In this document: positions 27,662-38,253 of the stretch, piece by piece | How positions within the stretch are numbered: the first letter of the stretch is position 1 | Layout of the letters: every line of letters starts with the position of its first letter | Origin: Planctomycetota bacterium | Lineage (GTDB): Bacteria > Planctomycetota > J058 > JAJDCP01 | DNA length: 56,153 bases | Direction: 5' to 3' | Assembly (NCBI GenBank): GCA_029260765.1 | Contig: JAJDCP010000128.1 | Coordinates: 1-56,153, forward strand | Notes under the pieces: model-generated | The model's database searches: none | The model's input: only the letters and a program-made list of their open reading frames with translations | Told to the model about the DNA's origin: nothing | Program-made: the position numbers and the translations under genes

Positions 27662-28552
27662 ATGCCTTTGATCGCCCAGATGAGCCTCGAGTTTCTGACC
27701 GAGCTGTCGTCAGCTCTGCTCGCTTTCGGCGTCGGGGTGCTGCTTGGATTCCTGATCAGTCAGACCCGCCAGAAGATGGCGCTGCAGCGGGAGAAAGAGC
27801 GGCACGCCAATCTCCTCGAAGAGAAGGAGTACGAGCTCGGCGCGCTCGAGGCCAAGGTCGACGACCTGAACGAACAAGTCCGCAACGCCGGGCGACGGAT
27901 CGAGTCCAAGGAACGTGAGCTGCTGGGACTGGTCGCTGAGCGTGACGGCACCATCGACGGCCTGGTCGACGAGCTGGGACGCAAAGCCTCGGCACTCAAG
28001 CACGTCCAGGGCGAGCACGAGGTTTTCCTCGAGACGGTGCGGTCCCAGAATGCCAAGGCGATGGGAGCCATTCGAGAAGAGCGGGATCGGGCCCAGAAGG
28101 CTGCCCGACAGCAACGAGCGGAGAACGACGAGGCGTGCGCACGGCTGCGCGAAGAGCTGGCAGAGCAACGCCGCGCGACCAGCGCCGTGCAGAACCAACT
28201 CGAAGACCTGAGGAATCAGGCCCAGGACGCCAGAGAAGAACAACGCGAGCACGGCCAATTCGAAGAGGGTCTGCGCCGCGAGCTCGACCGGTTGTCGCGC
28301 GCCAAGACCACACTCAGTGCTCAACTCGCCGAGCGTAGCAGCGCCGCCGACGATCTGCAGAAGCTGTTTCTGGCCGAGACCGCCGCGCTGCGCGAGCTGC
28401 TTCAAGCGCGGGAACTGAGCATGTGCGAGCTGCGCGACCAGCTGCATGAGCTGGAAGAGCGGCTGGCCTACCGCGAGGCAGAATTCGACGAATACCGCAG
28501 CGAGTTTGCCACCCTGTGCGAGAGCCTGCGCGAACCCGAAGCCGAGCTCTAA
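27662..28552 (+). CDS. Membrane-anchored coiled-coil protein
   Basis: A 296-residue protein built like its upstream neighbour: one N-terminal membrane helix (LTELSSALLAFGVGVLLGFLI), then coiled coil to the end, rich in Glu, Arg, Leu and Ala (HANLLEEKEYELGALEAKV, VRNAGRRIESKERELLGL). There is no C-terminal HhH. The first two possible starts are ATG 27662 (MPLIAQ) and ATG 27680 (MSLEFL); neither has a good ribosome site, so the start is uncertain by six codons. It ends three bases before the convergent kinase gene. Paralogy with the previous protein is inferred from layout, not from alignment. Confidence 0.72.
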   Translation: MPLIAQMSLEFLTELSSALLAFGVGVLLGFLISQTRQKMALQREKERHANLLEEKEYELGALEAKVDDLNEQVRNAGRRIESKERELLGLVAERDGTIDGLVDELGRKASALKHVQGEHEVFLETVRSQNAKAMGAIREERDRAQKAARQQRAENDEACARLREELAEQRRATSAVQNQLEDLRNQAQDAREEQREHGQFEEGLRRELDRLSRAKTTLSAQLAERSSAADDLQKLFLAETAALRELLQARELSMCELRDQLHELEERLAYREAEFDEYRSEFATLCESLREPEAEL

Positions 28553-28555
28553 AGC

Positions 28556-31500
28556 TCACTCGTGCCAACGCCGCAACCGATCGCGCGCCCAGCGGTACTC
28601 GCTGTAGCCGTAGGCCTCGGTCTGCAGGCAGCGCTGATAGTGCTCGCGGGCCGTCTCCTGCCTGCCGTCCTGCTCTGCCCAGAACCCCAGGAAGGCCCAA
28701 GCCTCGCAGAGCTTGCCGAGGTCGTCGGCGGCGGCTTCGAGCAGCTGTGCTTGACTGTGTTGACCCAGCGCCGCGGCAGCCAGAGCTGCGATCCAATCAT
28801 CCCCGCTTGCAAGATCCTGCAGACTCGGCTCGTCACCTGCCCAGAGTGCGCCGTAGGCCGGCTCACCACGGGCGGCCGCGGCCGCGAAGTCGCTGCGTGC
28901 ACCGCCCTCGTCGCCGCTCAGCAGACGCACATGGCCGCGCAACAAGTAGCTGATCCCTTGCTCGGGGTCACGCCGGATCGCCTCGGAGAACTGGGCCACC
29001 GCCGCCACCCAAGCGCCGCGCAGCCGCTGCAACTCCGCCAGTCGAAGAGCGACCAGGTAGTTGGGCCGGAGCGCGTCTGCCTCGTGCAGCGTGCGCTCCG
29101 CTTCGTCCAACTCCCCCGCGGCCAGGCAGGCCAACCCCAGCGAATACAAGCTCAGGAAAAGGTTCTTGCTTGTGTGCTCGGCCTCGGGCGCCTCCTCGAA
29201 CAGCAGCCGGGCCGCCCGTTCGGCCTCCGCCAGAAGAGGCAGGGCCGCCTCGGCGTCCCCCGCTTGCCGCAGCTCTCCGCCGCTCTCGACAAGTCCCTCC
29301 AGCAGGTCGAACAGGGCGCTACGCGTTGTGACCTCCAGGCGCTGGCCAGGGATGTTGCGCGCCGCGAGCGCGCGTTGCAACACGAAGGCTTCCCGCAGCG
29401 GCACTCCAGCTGCCGCCAGCTGCCCTCGCTCGAGGGCCCATTGACCAAGCTCGAGCCAGGCCAGGACCAGGTCCTGGCCGAGGCGGACATGGCCGGGATG
29501 CTGCTCAAGCAGCCCCGAAAGCAAGGCGCTGCCGCGCTCGAGCGCCGTGCCGGCCCCGGGCAGCTCTCCAGCCAGACGGCGGAAGCGCCCCAGCGCGCAG
29601 TGGCTGAGCGCAAGCTCATGTTGCCTGTGGAAGTCGCTGCTGTCCTCCGCGTACAGTCTCTGCTGCAGGGCCAACGCGGCTCCGAGCTCAGCCTCGACAC
29701 GTGTCTGCTCGCCGTTGAGCCCCGCCAGGACCCCGCGCGCGTAGTGGACCCTGGCCCGCTCGGCGTCGACCGCAGGCGTGCTGTGCGAAAAACCCGCTGC
29801 GACCTCGAGGCAATGATCGAGCACCCGCCCGGCTTCCTCGGGTGCATCCAGCATCAGCGCCTGCGCGTAGATCAGCTGCATGCGCAGCCGGGTTCCCTGC
29901 ACCAGAAGATTGCTTGGATCGGTGTCAGCCAATCTGTCCAGGTGCGGCAGCAGCTCGTGGAATACAGCTCTTGCGGCTTCCCGGGCATCCTCCCGCCATA
30001 GCACCCGGGCCACATCTCCCAAAGCGACCGCCAGCCGGTAGATGTCCTGGGTGCGCTGCGGCCCGCTCTGCAGCAGCTCGGTGCTGAGCTCGCGTGCCGC
30101 CTGAACATCCGCTTCGGCCGCACGGCTATCGCCAGCCAACAGATACGCCCGCCCGCGTGCCAGCAGCCCCACCACGCGTGACACCCGCGCACGGGTGCTG
30201 CGTGAGGGCACCTCGTCCAGACCAGCCAGACACTGCAGGCTGGCCTCTGCAGCCGCGAGGGCCTCCGCGACCTGACCCCGCTCGCCACGCAAGGCGCTGA
30301 GCAGCGCCTGATCATTGGCCAGAGCGATCACCAGCTGATGGCGTTCGGGCTGTTCTGCGACGATGGCACTGCGCAACCGCACCGCCTCAGCGCACAGACT
30401 GTCCGATCGGGCAAAGTCGTCGCGCTGCTCGAGCACTTTGGCGCGCGCGACCAGGGCGCGCGCCAGAGCATCACGGTCGAGCGCGCTCTGCGACAGGTCG
30501 ACCAGCTGCCGTGCAACCTCCAGCGCGCCCTGCGACTCGTCCTCGGCAGCGCGCAGATCGCCGCGCTCGAGCAAGAACTCGACGTAGTCGCAGAAGATGC
30601 CGACCAACACCCGCATCGAGTCGGGCAGCGACAGGTTGCGCTCCCACAGCTCGGCAGCCAGCCGGGCGGCTTCCCGCAAACGAGGCCCGGCTTCCTCGCC
30701 ACGGCCCCGGTGCCAGAGGAAGTGCCCGAGCCGCGCCAGGCTGCGGGCGAGCAGCTGACGCCGACCCGCGCTCAGCGCGGCCTCGTCCACCAGTTCGCGG
30801 GCCAGGGCCACAGCCGCCCGCAGATGTTCCTCCGCCTCTTGCTGCGCGCCCTGGTCATCGAGCAGCTCGCCCAGCTCGAGGTGCGAGCCGCACAGATAGT
30901 CGCGGCTGGCCGCCTCTCCAGCGGCGAGAAGCGCACGGTCGAGGGTGTGGGCTTCGATCAGCGACGCGCGCGCCTGATCTTCGTCCCCACAAGCTTCCCA
31001 CACTCTGCCCGCCAGCTGCAGGCTCATGCGGCGCTGGTGGCGCACACCGGCCTCCTCTCCATCGAGCGGCTGCAAGAGCTGCAAGGAGCGCTCGAGCCCC
31101 GAGGCCGCCGCCGAGAATGCGCCGGCTTCGAAGTCGATGCCTGCCAGCAGACGTACGGCGCGGGCCGCGAGCAGCCGCAGCTCGGGCTCCGCGTCGAGCA
31201 AGGGCTGCAGCTCCTCCAACAGGGCCTGCAGCTCGGCGCGGGCCGTTGCCACCCCCTGGCCACGTTCGAGGTCGAGCTGCACGGCCTCGATGCGGATGCG
31301 CGCGGTGCGGGCGAGGAACTCTCCGGGCGCCAGGCGGTCCTCCAGGCGCTCCCAATGTGCCAGGGCGCTGCGGCTCAGCTCGCGCGCCAGCGCGTACGCT
31401 TCCTGAGAGCGAAAGCCCTGACGCAGGCGCTCGACATCACGGCTCAGGGCATCGACCACGCCGAGGGCCAGATCGCGGTCGATCCGCGCCTGGCGGCTCT

Positions 31501-32908
31501 CTTCGGCGATCCAGCGACGGCTCAGCTCGAGTCCTACGAACAAACAGACCAGCGCGAGCAGCAAGGCTCCGGCCAGCAAGCGCCGGGTCGTGCGCTGACG
31601 GCGCTGCAGGGTCTGCGCCGTAGCGAGGCGCCGCTGCTGCGTGCGCGCCGCGCCGGCGTCTTCCTCCCCCAGGTAGGCGAGCTGCGCCCCCGCCAGCCGC
31701 AGATCGCCCTGGCTGATGGCGGTCTCCGCGAACTGCAGGCGCGCCTCCGTCCGGCCCGTCTGCGCTTCCGGATTCTGGTCCCACAAGCGCAGCGCCTGCT
31801 CGAATCCGGCCAGGCTGGCGGCGAAATCCTCGTACAGGCGGTTCCGCGCCGCCTCCTCCAACGAGGCCAGACGCCGACTACGCTCGCGGCAGGACGCCAG
31901 GGTCTGCCCGGCCCCCCGGCTGATGCTCAGGCTCTCACGGTGGCGCAGGTAGTCGCGCAGCTCTGTCTGGAAAGCCTGTACAGTGGGATGTCGTTGCTCG
32001 ATCTCGGGCTGCAGGGCGCGCTCGCAGGTGCTGCGCAGCTCTCGGGGCAGGTCTGGATCGAAGCGCGGCTGCTCACCGGTGGCGATGGCCGCCAGCACGT
32101 GGATGACGTTGCGAGGTGTACGCGGAGGCGCACCGTGCAGGATCTCGTAGAGGATTCCGCCGAGCAGGAAGACGTCTGTGGGCGGGCCGATCGCGGCCCC
32201 TTCGCCGCGAGCCTGCTCAGGGGCCATGTAGCAGGGTGTGCCGCAGACATCCCGGATGTCGCTCGCATGGCGGGTAGGGCTGTCTGGCTCGGGGGGCCCG
32301 AAGCTGACCGCCAACCCCCAGTCCATCACCTGGACCTCACCGAAGGGGCCGAGCATCACGTTGTCGGGTTTCAGGTCGTTGTGCACGACCTTGCGACTGT
32401 GTGCAAACGCGACCGCATTGCAGACCTGCAGTAAGACCTCCAGCTGCAGCTCGAGGTCAGCGCCGGCGGAGCGCTCGTCGAGGAGTGCACGCCAGGAACG
32501 GCCCTCGACCAGCTTCATCGCCAGGTAGAGCTCGCCCTGTTCATTCACCCCGAGCTCGTGCACCGGGACGATGTTGGGATGCTCAAGGCGGCCGTGGATG
32601 TGCGCCTCGGCGAGGAAGTTGCGACGGGCGCGGCTGCCCCGGGCTCCCTCATTGCGCTCCGGATGCAGCGTCTTCAGCGCCACCTCACGGCCCAAGCAGT
32701 TCTGGCGGGCGCGCACGACGACGCCCATCCCGCCGGAGCCGAGGGGCTCGAGCGGGACAAAACCCTTGCCGGGTGGAAACAGCGCAACGGCGCCTGGGGC
32801 CGCCGGGCCTTCAGCGCCCAGGCTCAGGGTCTTCAGGGGAGACAGGGTCTCCAGGCAATCGACCCCGAGGCTGGTCTGCCAGAATTCCTGCAGCTGCGCG
32901 AGCTCCAT
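28556..32908 (-). CDS. Ser/Thr kinase with transmembrane helix and long TPR region
   Basis: A 1450-residue protein. The kinase domain (about 50-330) has GSGGMG at 57-62, Lys79, and APEQ in the activation segment. The catalytic loop reads HNDLKPDN (His176-Asn177-Asp178) instead of HRD, and the metal motif is DWG (196-198). The catalytic Asp and Lys are kept, so activity is possible without the RD arginine. A membrane helix lies near 440-461 (LLAGALLLALVCLFVGLEL). The remaining roughly 1000 residues are tandem TPR-like helices (for example LLGGILYEIL is kinase, whereas RRLAGELPGAGTALERG is repeat) and are probably extracytoplasmic. ATG 32908 follows CGGAGACCTCG; an in-frame start 41 codons upstream is less likely. 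Confidence 0.9.
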   Translation of the reverse strand: MELAQLQEFWQTSLGVDCLETLSPLKTLSLGAEGPAAPGAVALFPPGKGFVPLEPLGSGGMGVVVRARQNCLGREVALKTLHPERNEGARGSRARRNFLAEAHIHGRLEHPNIVPVHELGVNEQGELYLAMKLVEGRSWRALLDERSAGADLELQLEVLLQVCNAVAFAHSRKVVHNDLKPDNVMLGPFGEVQVMDWGLAVSFGPPEPDSPTRHASDIRDVCGTPCYMAPEQARGEGAAIGPPTDVFLLGGILYEILHGAPPRTPRNVIHVLAAIATGEQPRFDPDLPRELRSTCERALQPEIEQRHPTVQAFQTELRDYLRHRESLSISRGAGQTLASCRERSRRLASLEEAARNRLYEDFAASLAGFEQALRLWDQNPEAQTGRTEARLQFAETAISQGDLRLAGAQLAYLGEEDAGAARTQQRRLATAQTLQRRQRTTRRLLAGALLLALVCLFVGLELSRRWIAEESRQARIDRDLALGVVDALSRDVERLRQGFRSQEAYALARELSRSALAHWERLEDRLAPGEFLARTARIRIEAVQLDLERGQGVATARAELQALLEELQPLLDAEPELRLLAARAVRLLAGIDFEAGAFSAAASGLERSLQLLQPLDGEEAGVRHQRRMSLQLAGRVWEACGDEDQARASLIEAHTLDRALLAAGEAASRDYLCGSHLELGELLDDQGAQQEAEEHLRAAVALARELVDEAALSAGRRQLLARSLARLGHFLWHRGRGEEAGPRLREAARLAAELWERNLSLPDSMRVLVGIFCDYVEFLLERGDLRAAEDESQGALEVARQLVDLSQSALDRDALARALVARAKVLEQRDDFARSDSLCAEAVRLRSAIVAEQPERHQLVIALANDQALLSALRGERGQVAEALAAAEASLQCLAGLDEVPSRSTRARVSRVVGLLARGRAYLLAGDSRAAEADVQAARELSTELLQSGPQRTQDIYRLAVALGDVARVLWREDAREAARAVFHELLPHLDRLADTDPSNLLVQGTRLRMQLIYAQALMLDAPEEAGRVLDHCLEVAAGFSHSTPAVDAERARVHYARGVLAGLNGEQTRVEAELGAALALQQRLYAEDSSDFHRQHELALSHCALGRFRRLAGELPGAGTALERGSALLSGLLEQHPGHVRLGQDLVLAWLELGQWALERGQLAAAGVPLREAFVLQRALAARNIPGQRLEVTTRSALFDLLEGLVESGGELRQAGDAEAALPLLAEAERAARLLFEEAPEAEHTSKNLFLSLYSLGLACLAAGELDEAERTLHEADALRPNYLVALRLAELQRLRGAWVAAVAQFSEAIRRDPEQGISYLLRGHVRLLSGDEGGARSDFAAAAARGEPAYGALWAGDEPSLQDLASGDDWIAALAAAALGQHSQAQLLEAAADDLGKLCEAWAFLGFWAEQDGRQETAREHYQRCLQTEAYGYSEYRWARDRLRRWHE

Positions 32909-33031
32909 CGAGGTCTCCGGATGCGGGTGCAACGATTGTTCCAGGTTGCCGTCCAGATTTCGAGGCCTGTTCTCGTGAGCAACCGGGAGGCAACCGATAG
33001 ATCTATACAGAAGCAACAGGGGGGCAGGCAT

Positions 33032-33172
33032 ATGGAGATTCCGCTCGATCTGGCCGCCGAAGGAGTCGGTTGGTTGATCACCGCCTCAGCGATGTTCGGC
33101 CTGGGCCTCGTCACCGGTGTGGGCGCCTTGACGGGCTTCTTCATCGGGGCGCGCAGGGCCCGGCTCGGCTAA
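33032..33172 (+). CDS. Small single-span membrane protein
   Basis: A 46-residue peptide-sized protein. One hydrophobic segment (GWLITASAMFGLGLVTGVGA) with GxxxG-like spacing runs into LTGFFIGARRARLG, ending in a basic tail. ATG 33032 is preceded by AGGGGGGCAGGCAT, a good ribosome site, which supports real translation. It is divergent from the large kinase gene (123 bases apart) and its end overlaps the convergent gene at 33169 by four bases. Function unknown. Confidence 0.55.
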   Translation: MEIPLDLAAEGVGWLITASAMFGLGLVTGVGALTGFFIGARRARLG

Positions 33173-33771
33173 GGCAGCCCCCACCCTGCAAGCGTCCGCA
33201 ACAGACGCTTCCCACCGCGCAGGCGGACGTCGAGCACTCCCTCAGCCAGATAGAAGCTGATCACCTCAAGACCCACAAACCCGCCCGCATACAGACCGTC
33301 CGCGGCATTCCGCGCCACACCGGTGATGTCCGTCAGGGGAATGCCCTCAGCGGGTCCATCTGCGGGCAAGATCCAGAGTTGGTCTTCCGCGACGCTGAGC
33401 AGCCCGTCGCGCCAGCGCAGGTCGTCCTGCTCCAGACGCTCACAACGCCAGACCAGGGCTGCCTGCTTCGGAGCCCGGGCCAGCCGGGGGTCGGGGCTGA
33501 GGGCGCCGAGGATCTCGACCAGCACCGCCGCACCGATCGGTGCCAGCAGGACCGCTCCGCAGCAATTGAGTGCCCAGCCCACCTGCAGCTGGCCGCTCTC
33601 GAGGAAGCCCAGGCTGAGCATCGCCGAGCCATAGAGCACCAGGCCCAAGGCCACCAGGGGCAGCAGCATACGTGGAGGGCGCTCGAGGAAGTTGGGTCCC
33701 AGTACGGGACGTGCGCCGCGCGGCACCTGCCTCGGCAGGGGCGGTGGCTGCCTCGAGGGAGAGTCTGCCAA
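33169..33771 (-). CDS. Two-helix membrane protein with PH-like domain, unknown function
   Basis: A 200-residue protein with a proline-rich N terminus, two membrane helices (MLLPLVALGLVLYGSAMLSL and GWALNCCGAVLLAPIGAAVL) and about 110 C-terminal residues of alternating beta strands (LVWRCERLEQDDLRWRDGLL, then GIPLTDITGVAR and EVISFYLAEGVLDVRL). That tail resembles a bacterial PH-like domain. The start is TTG, four bases after the radical SAM stop codon, so coupling to that gene is likely. I recognise no specific family. Confidence 0.65.
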   Translation of the reverse strand: MADSPSRQPPPLPRQVPRGARPVLGPNFLERPPRMLLPLVALGLVLYGSAMLSLGFLESGQLQVGWALNCCGAVLLAPIGAAVLVEILGALSPDPRLARAPKQAALVWRCERLEQDDLRWRDGLLSVAEDQLWILPADGPAEGIPLTDITGVARNAADGLYAGGFVGLEVISFYLAEGVLDVRLRGGKRLLRTLAGWGLP

Positions 33772-33774
33772 GGC

Positions 33775-35511
33775 TCAGCCCGCCAGGGCCGCTTCCATGT
33801 TTTCGAGCTGCGACTTGTGCATATCGTAGCGGGCCGACTCGCGCAACAGGATCAGCTCGCGGCTCCAGTTCTGGCCGAACTTGGTGTCGACCCGGCGCCG
33901 CCGTCCGATCGCGTCGGCGATCTGGCCGGCGGCCTGCTGCGTCAGTCCACTGCGCACCGTATATCCGTACTCGGTCGACAGATCGTTCTGGGGTGGAATG
34001 ATGCTGGTGACGCCGTAGGCTTCCGGGTCGACGTGTACAGGAGCGCCTTCGAGCAGCTGGAAGTGCCCCTGGGCAAAGGCCCCGATGTACTCGCGATGCG
34101 CCTCGATGAATTTCACCGTGTCTTGGGCCTCTGAGACGGTCTCGGTCGGGAAGCCGGTGAAGTACATCAAGATGCTGAAGATGCGGTTCTTGTGCATCGA
34201 CTTGAGCGACTCGCTCATCGTCTCGATCTCGACGCCCTTGAGCATATGGTCGAGCACGCGCTGGTTGGCAGACTCCATACCGAAGATCAACACCCGGCAG
34301 CCCCCGTCGTGCAGCAGCTTGTTGAAGTCGTCCTCCATCAGGTGCCGCTCGAACCGCATGTCGCCGAACCAACGGATGCCCTTGCCTCGCTCGGTCAGCC
34401 CGTATTCGGCCAGCACCCGCAGGTTCGAAGGGGGCACGGCCTCGTCGACGAAGTAGAAGTACTCGGCTCCGAAGCGGCTCTGCAGCGCGTAGACGTCGTC
34501 GGCCAGCTTGTTCTTCTTGCGGTTCCGGTACTCCCAGCCGTAGCTGTGATGGTGGGTGCAGAAGGCACATTTCTTCCAGTAGCAACCACGGGTCGTGAGC
34601 ATCGGGAAGATCACGTGCGGCAACAGGTATTGGTCGAGTGGGAAGCCCCCGTAGTCGGGCGCAGGCAGCTCGTCGATCTTTTCGTTGCCCATCGGATTGG
34701 CGTGCAGGCCCTCGGCGGTGCGGTACAGCAGATTCGGAACCTCTTCGCGGGACAGGTTCCCCGACAGATGCTCAATCAGCTTGATGATCGGCGTCTCGCC
34801 CTCATAGAGGATCACCGTGTCGAGCGGTGAGAACATCTTGTTCAGCTTCTGCAGCGACACCGAGAGCTTGGTCAGCAGGGTACCGCCGGCGACGATGTGG
34901 ATCTCGGGCGCCATCTCTTTGAGCACCTTGGCCAGGGATAGCCCGCCGACCAGCTGCTCATCGAAGGCCATGCCGATCCCGACCAGGTCGTAACCGCCTG
35001 CGATGATGCGGGGGACGAATTCCTCGCGGTAGAGCTCGAGGTAGGGATTCTCCTGCTCGTCGACGATGGCGGCCTCGATGTCGTCGAACTTGTCCATCGC
35101 ATAGCGCATTTTCAGGTTGTAGCTGATCTCGGTCGGCGCAAAGGCCGCGTTGATGATCGCATACGCGCTGTCGATGGTGGAAAAGCTGTGTTCCAGCACG
35201 GCATCTTCGAGCAGGTTCTCTTTGCGTTTAAGGTCGGCGAGCGCCGCGGGGAGCTCAGCGACCACGCGCTCGAGGCTGTCGAGGGCGGCCTGTCCCTGGG
35301 CCGTGATCTCGCCCCGAGCACGGATCTTCGCGGCGCAGCGCGACAGCCACTCGGGGGTCAGCATGCGGCGGTTGGCCAGCAAGTTCAGGTCCCACTGGTC
35401 GCACGGGTACCCTTGCTCGCGCACATAGGCCGTGACCGTGGGCACCGCCAGGAAAGGCGCGTAGAGCGCAAACTGGGGTGGATGGATCAGCAGGGTCTTC
35501 AGCGCGCCCAT
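33775..35511 (-). CDS. B12-binding-type radical SAM protein
   Basis: A 578-residue protein of the cobalamin-binding radical SAM group (COG1032-like). The N terminus begins LLIHPPQFALYAPFLAVPTV, usual for the B12-binding Rossmann-like domain, although no DxHxxG motif is visible. The [4Fe-4S] motif is RGCYWKKCAFC, with Cys310, Cys315 and Cys318, so the spacing is Cx4Cx2C and not the classic Cx3Cx2C. The downstream GGCRVLIFGMESANQRVLDHM fits the SAM-binding barrel strand with 'GxES'. FTGFPTET is also typical. Such enzymes carry out methylations or ring rearrangements; the substrate is not inferable. ATG follows GGAGGCTGCC. The next gene starts within four bases of its stop. Confidence 0.85.
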   Translation of the reverse strand: MGALKTLLIHPPQFALYAPFLAVPTVTAYVREQGYPCDQWDLNLLANRRMLTPEWLSRCAAKIRARGEITAQGQAALDSLERVVAELPAALADLKRKENLLEDAVLEHSFSTIDSAYAIINAAFAPTEISYNLKMRYAMDKFDDIEAAIVDEQENPYLELYREEFVPRIIAGGYDLVGIGMAFDEQLVGGLSLAKVLKEMAPEIHIVAGGTLLTKLSVSLQKLNKMFSPLDTVILYEGETPIIKLIEHLSGNLSREEVPNLLYRTAEGLHANPMGNEKIDELPAPDYGGFPLDQYLLPHVIFPMLTTRGCYWKKCAFCTHHHSYGWEYRNRKKNKLADDVYALQSRFGAEYFYFVDEAVPPSNLRVLAEYGLTERGKGIRWFGDMRFERHLMEDDFNKLLHDGGCRVLIFGMESANQRVLDHMLKGVEIETMSESLKSMHKNRIFSILMYFTGFPTETVSEAQDTVKFIEAHREYIGAFAQGHFQLLEGAPVHVDPEAYGVTSIIPPQNDLSTEYGYTVRSGLTQQAAGQIADAIGRRRRVDTKFGQNWSRELILLRESARYDMHKSQLENMEAALAG

Positions 35512-35716
35512 GGCAGCCTCCGCAAACGGAATGTGGACCGGGAACGATGCAATTCTAGATCTGAATGGGATTTACATCCAGGTTTGTCCCCGAAATTCCC
35601 GACATCCAGGCACAAGCCATCCCCTGCAAGGACAGGCTGTTCCGGCCTTCTGGTGCGGAAACAGAAGCGAGCTTGGGGATGGACCCGAACATCGATTATG
35701 GAGCGATGATTCCGGC

Positions 35717-35745
35717 TTTACAGTCCCATCCGCCTGGATTACACT
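35717..35745 (+). promoter_or_regulatory. Candidate promoter of the CBS-domain gene
   Basis: TTTACA at 35717-35722 and TACACT at 35740-35745 are 17 bases apart and end 40 bases before the start codon. The rest of the 274-base divergent gap (35512-35785) shows no gene. Confidence 0.5.
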
Positions 35746-35785
35746 GGAATGACGCGATGCGATAAACACAGCCAGTGAGGATGCG

Positions 35786-36214
35786 ATGCCCCTTCCCAAG
35801 GTCCGCGACTATATGGTTCAGGCCTCTGAGCTGCATACCCTGTCCCCTGACGTCGACATTTATGACGCGGTGGATTTCCTCCTCAAGCACCGCATTTCTG
35901 GTGCGCCGGTGACCGAGGGCGAGAAGTTGGTCGGCATCCTCTCTGAGAAGGACTGTTTGAAGCTGCTGGCCGAAGGTGGCGTGGGCGCCGACATCCCGCG
36001 CGGGAATGTAGAGCAGTACATGACCCGCAAGGTCGTGTCGATCCCGTCGAAGATGGACGTCTACTACGCCGCCGGGATCTTCCTGCGCAACCACTTCCGG
36101 CGCATGCCCATCGTCGACGACGACAAGTTGGTCGGGCAGATCAGCCGGCGCGATATCCTCTATGCGTTGCAGCAGAAGCTGTCCGAAGAGCTCAAGGCGG
36201 CGGAAGGAAAGTAG
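35786..36214 (+). CDS. CBS-domain pair protein
   Basis: A 142-residue protein made of two CBS domains. The first runs from LPKVRDYMVQ through DVDIYDAVDFLLKHRISGAP to GILSEKDCLKLL. The second runs from VEQYMTRKVVSI through DVYYAAGIFLRNHFRRMPIV to GQISRRDILYAL. The pair should form one Bateman module binding an adenine nucleotide. It has no effector domain, so it may act as a stand-alone energy sensor or partner of a kinase or enzyme. ATG follows GTGAGG at good distance. Its closest neighbours are the radical SAM gene (divergent) and a kinase gene (convergent). Confidence 0.9.
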   Translation: MPLPKVRDYMVQASELHTLSPDVDIYDAVDFLLKHRISGAPVTEGEKLVGILSEKDCLKLLAEGGVGADIPRGNVEQYMTRKVVSIPSKMDVYYAAGIFLRNHFRRMPIVDDDKLVGQISRRDILYALQQKLSEELKAAEGK

Positions 36215-36249
36215 GCTCGGTTCGCCCGAATCCGTCTCCAGGATCCGGG

Positions 36250-38109
<1,860 letters not shown>

Positions 38110-38253
38110 GGCGTCCCCTTGGGCTACGTCCGGCGGCGCGGGATTGTGGGCGGCCGCGCACCGGATGATTCAAGTCTACGAAAAAACCTGCTGACCTTCC
38201 TGCCCGGTCTGCGTTCACAAGCCACGGAGGAGAATCCCTTTGGAGGCCTGGCT

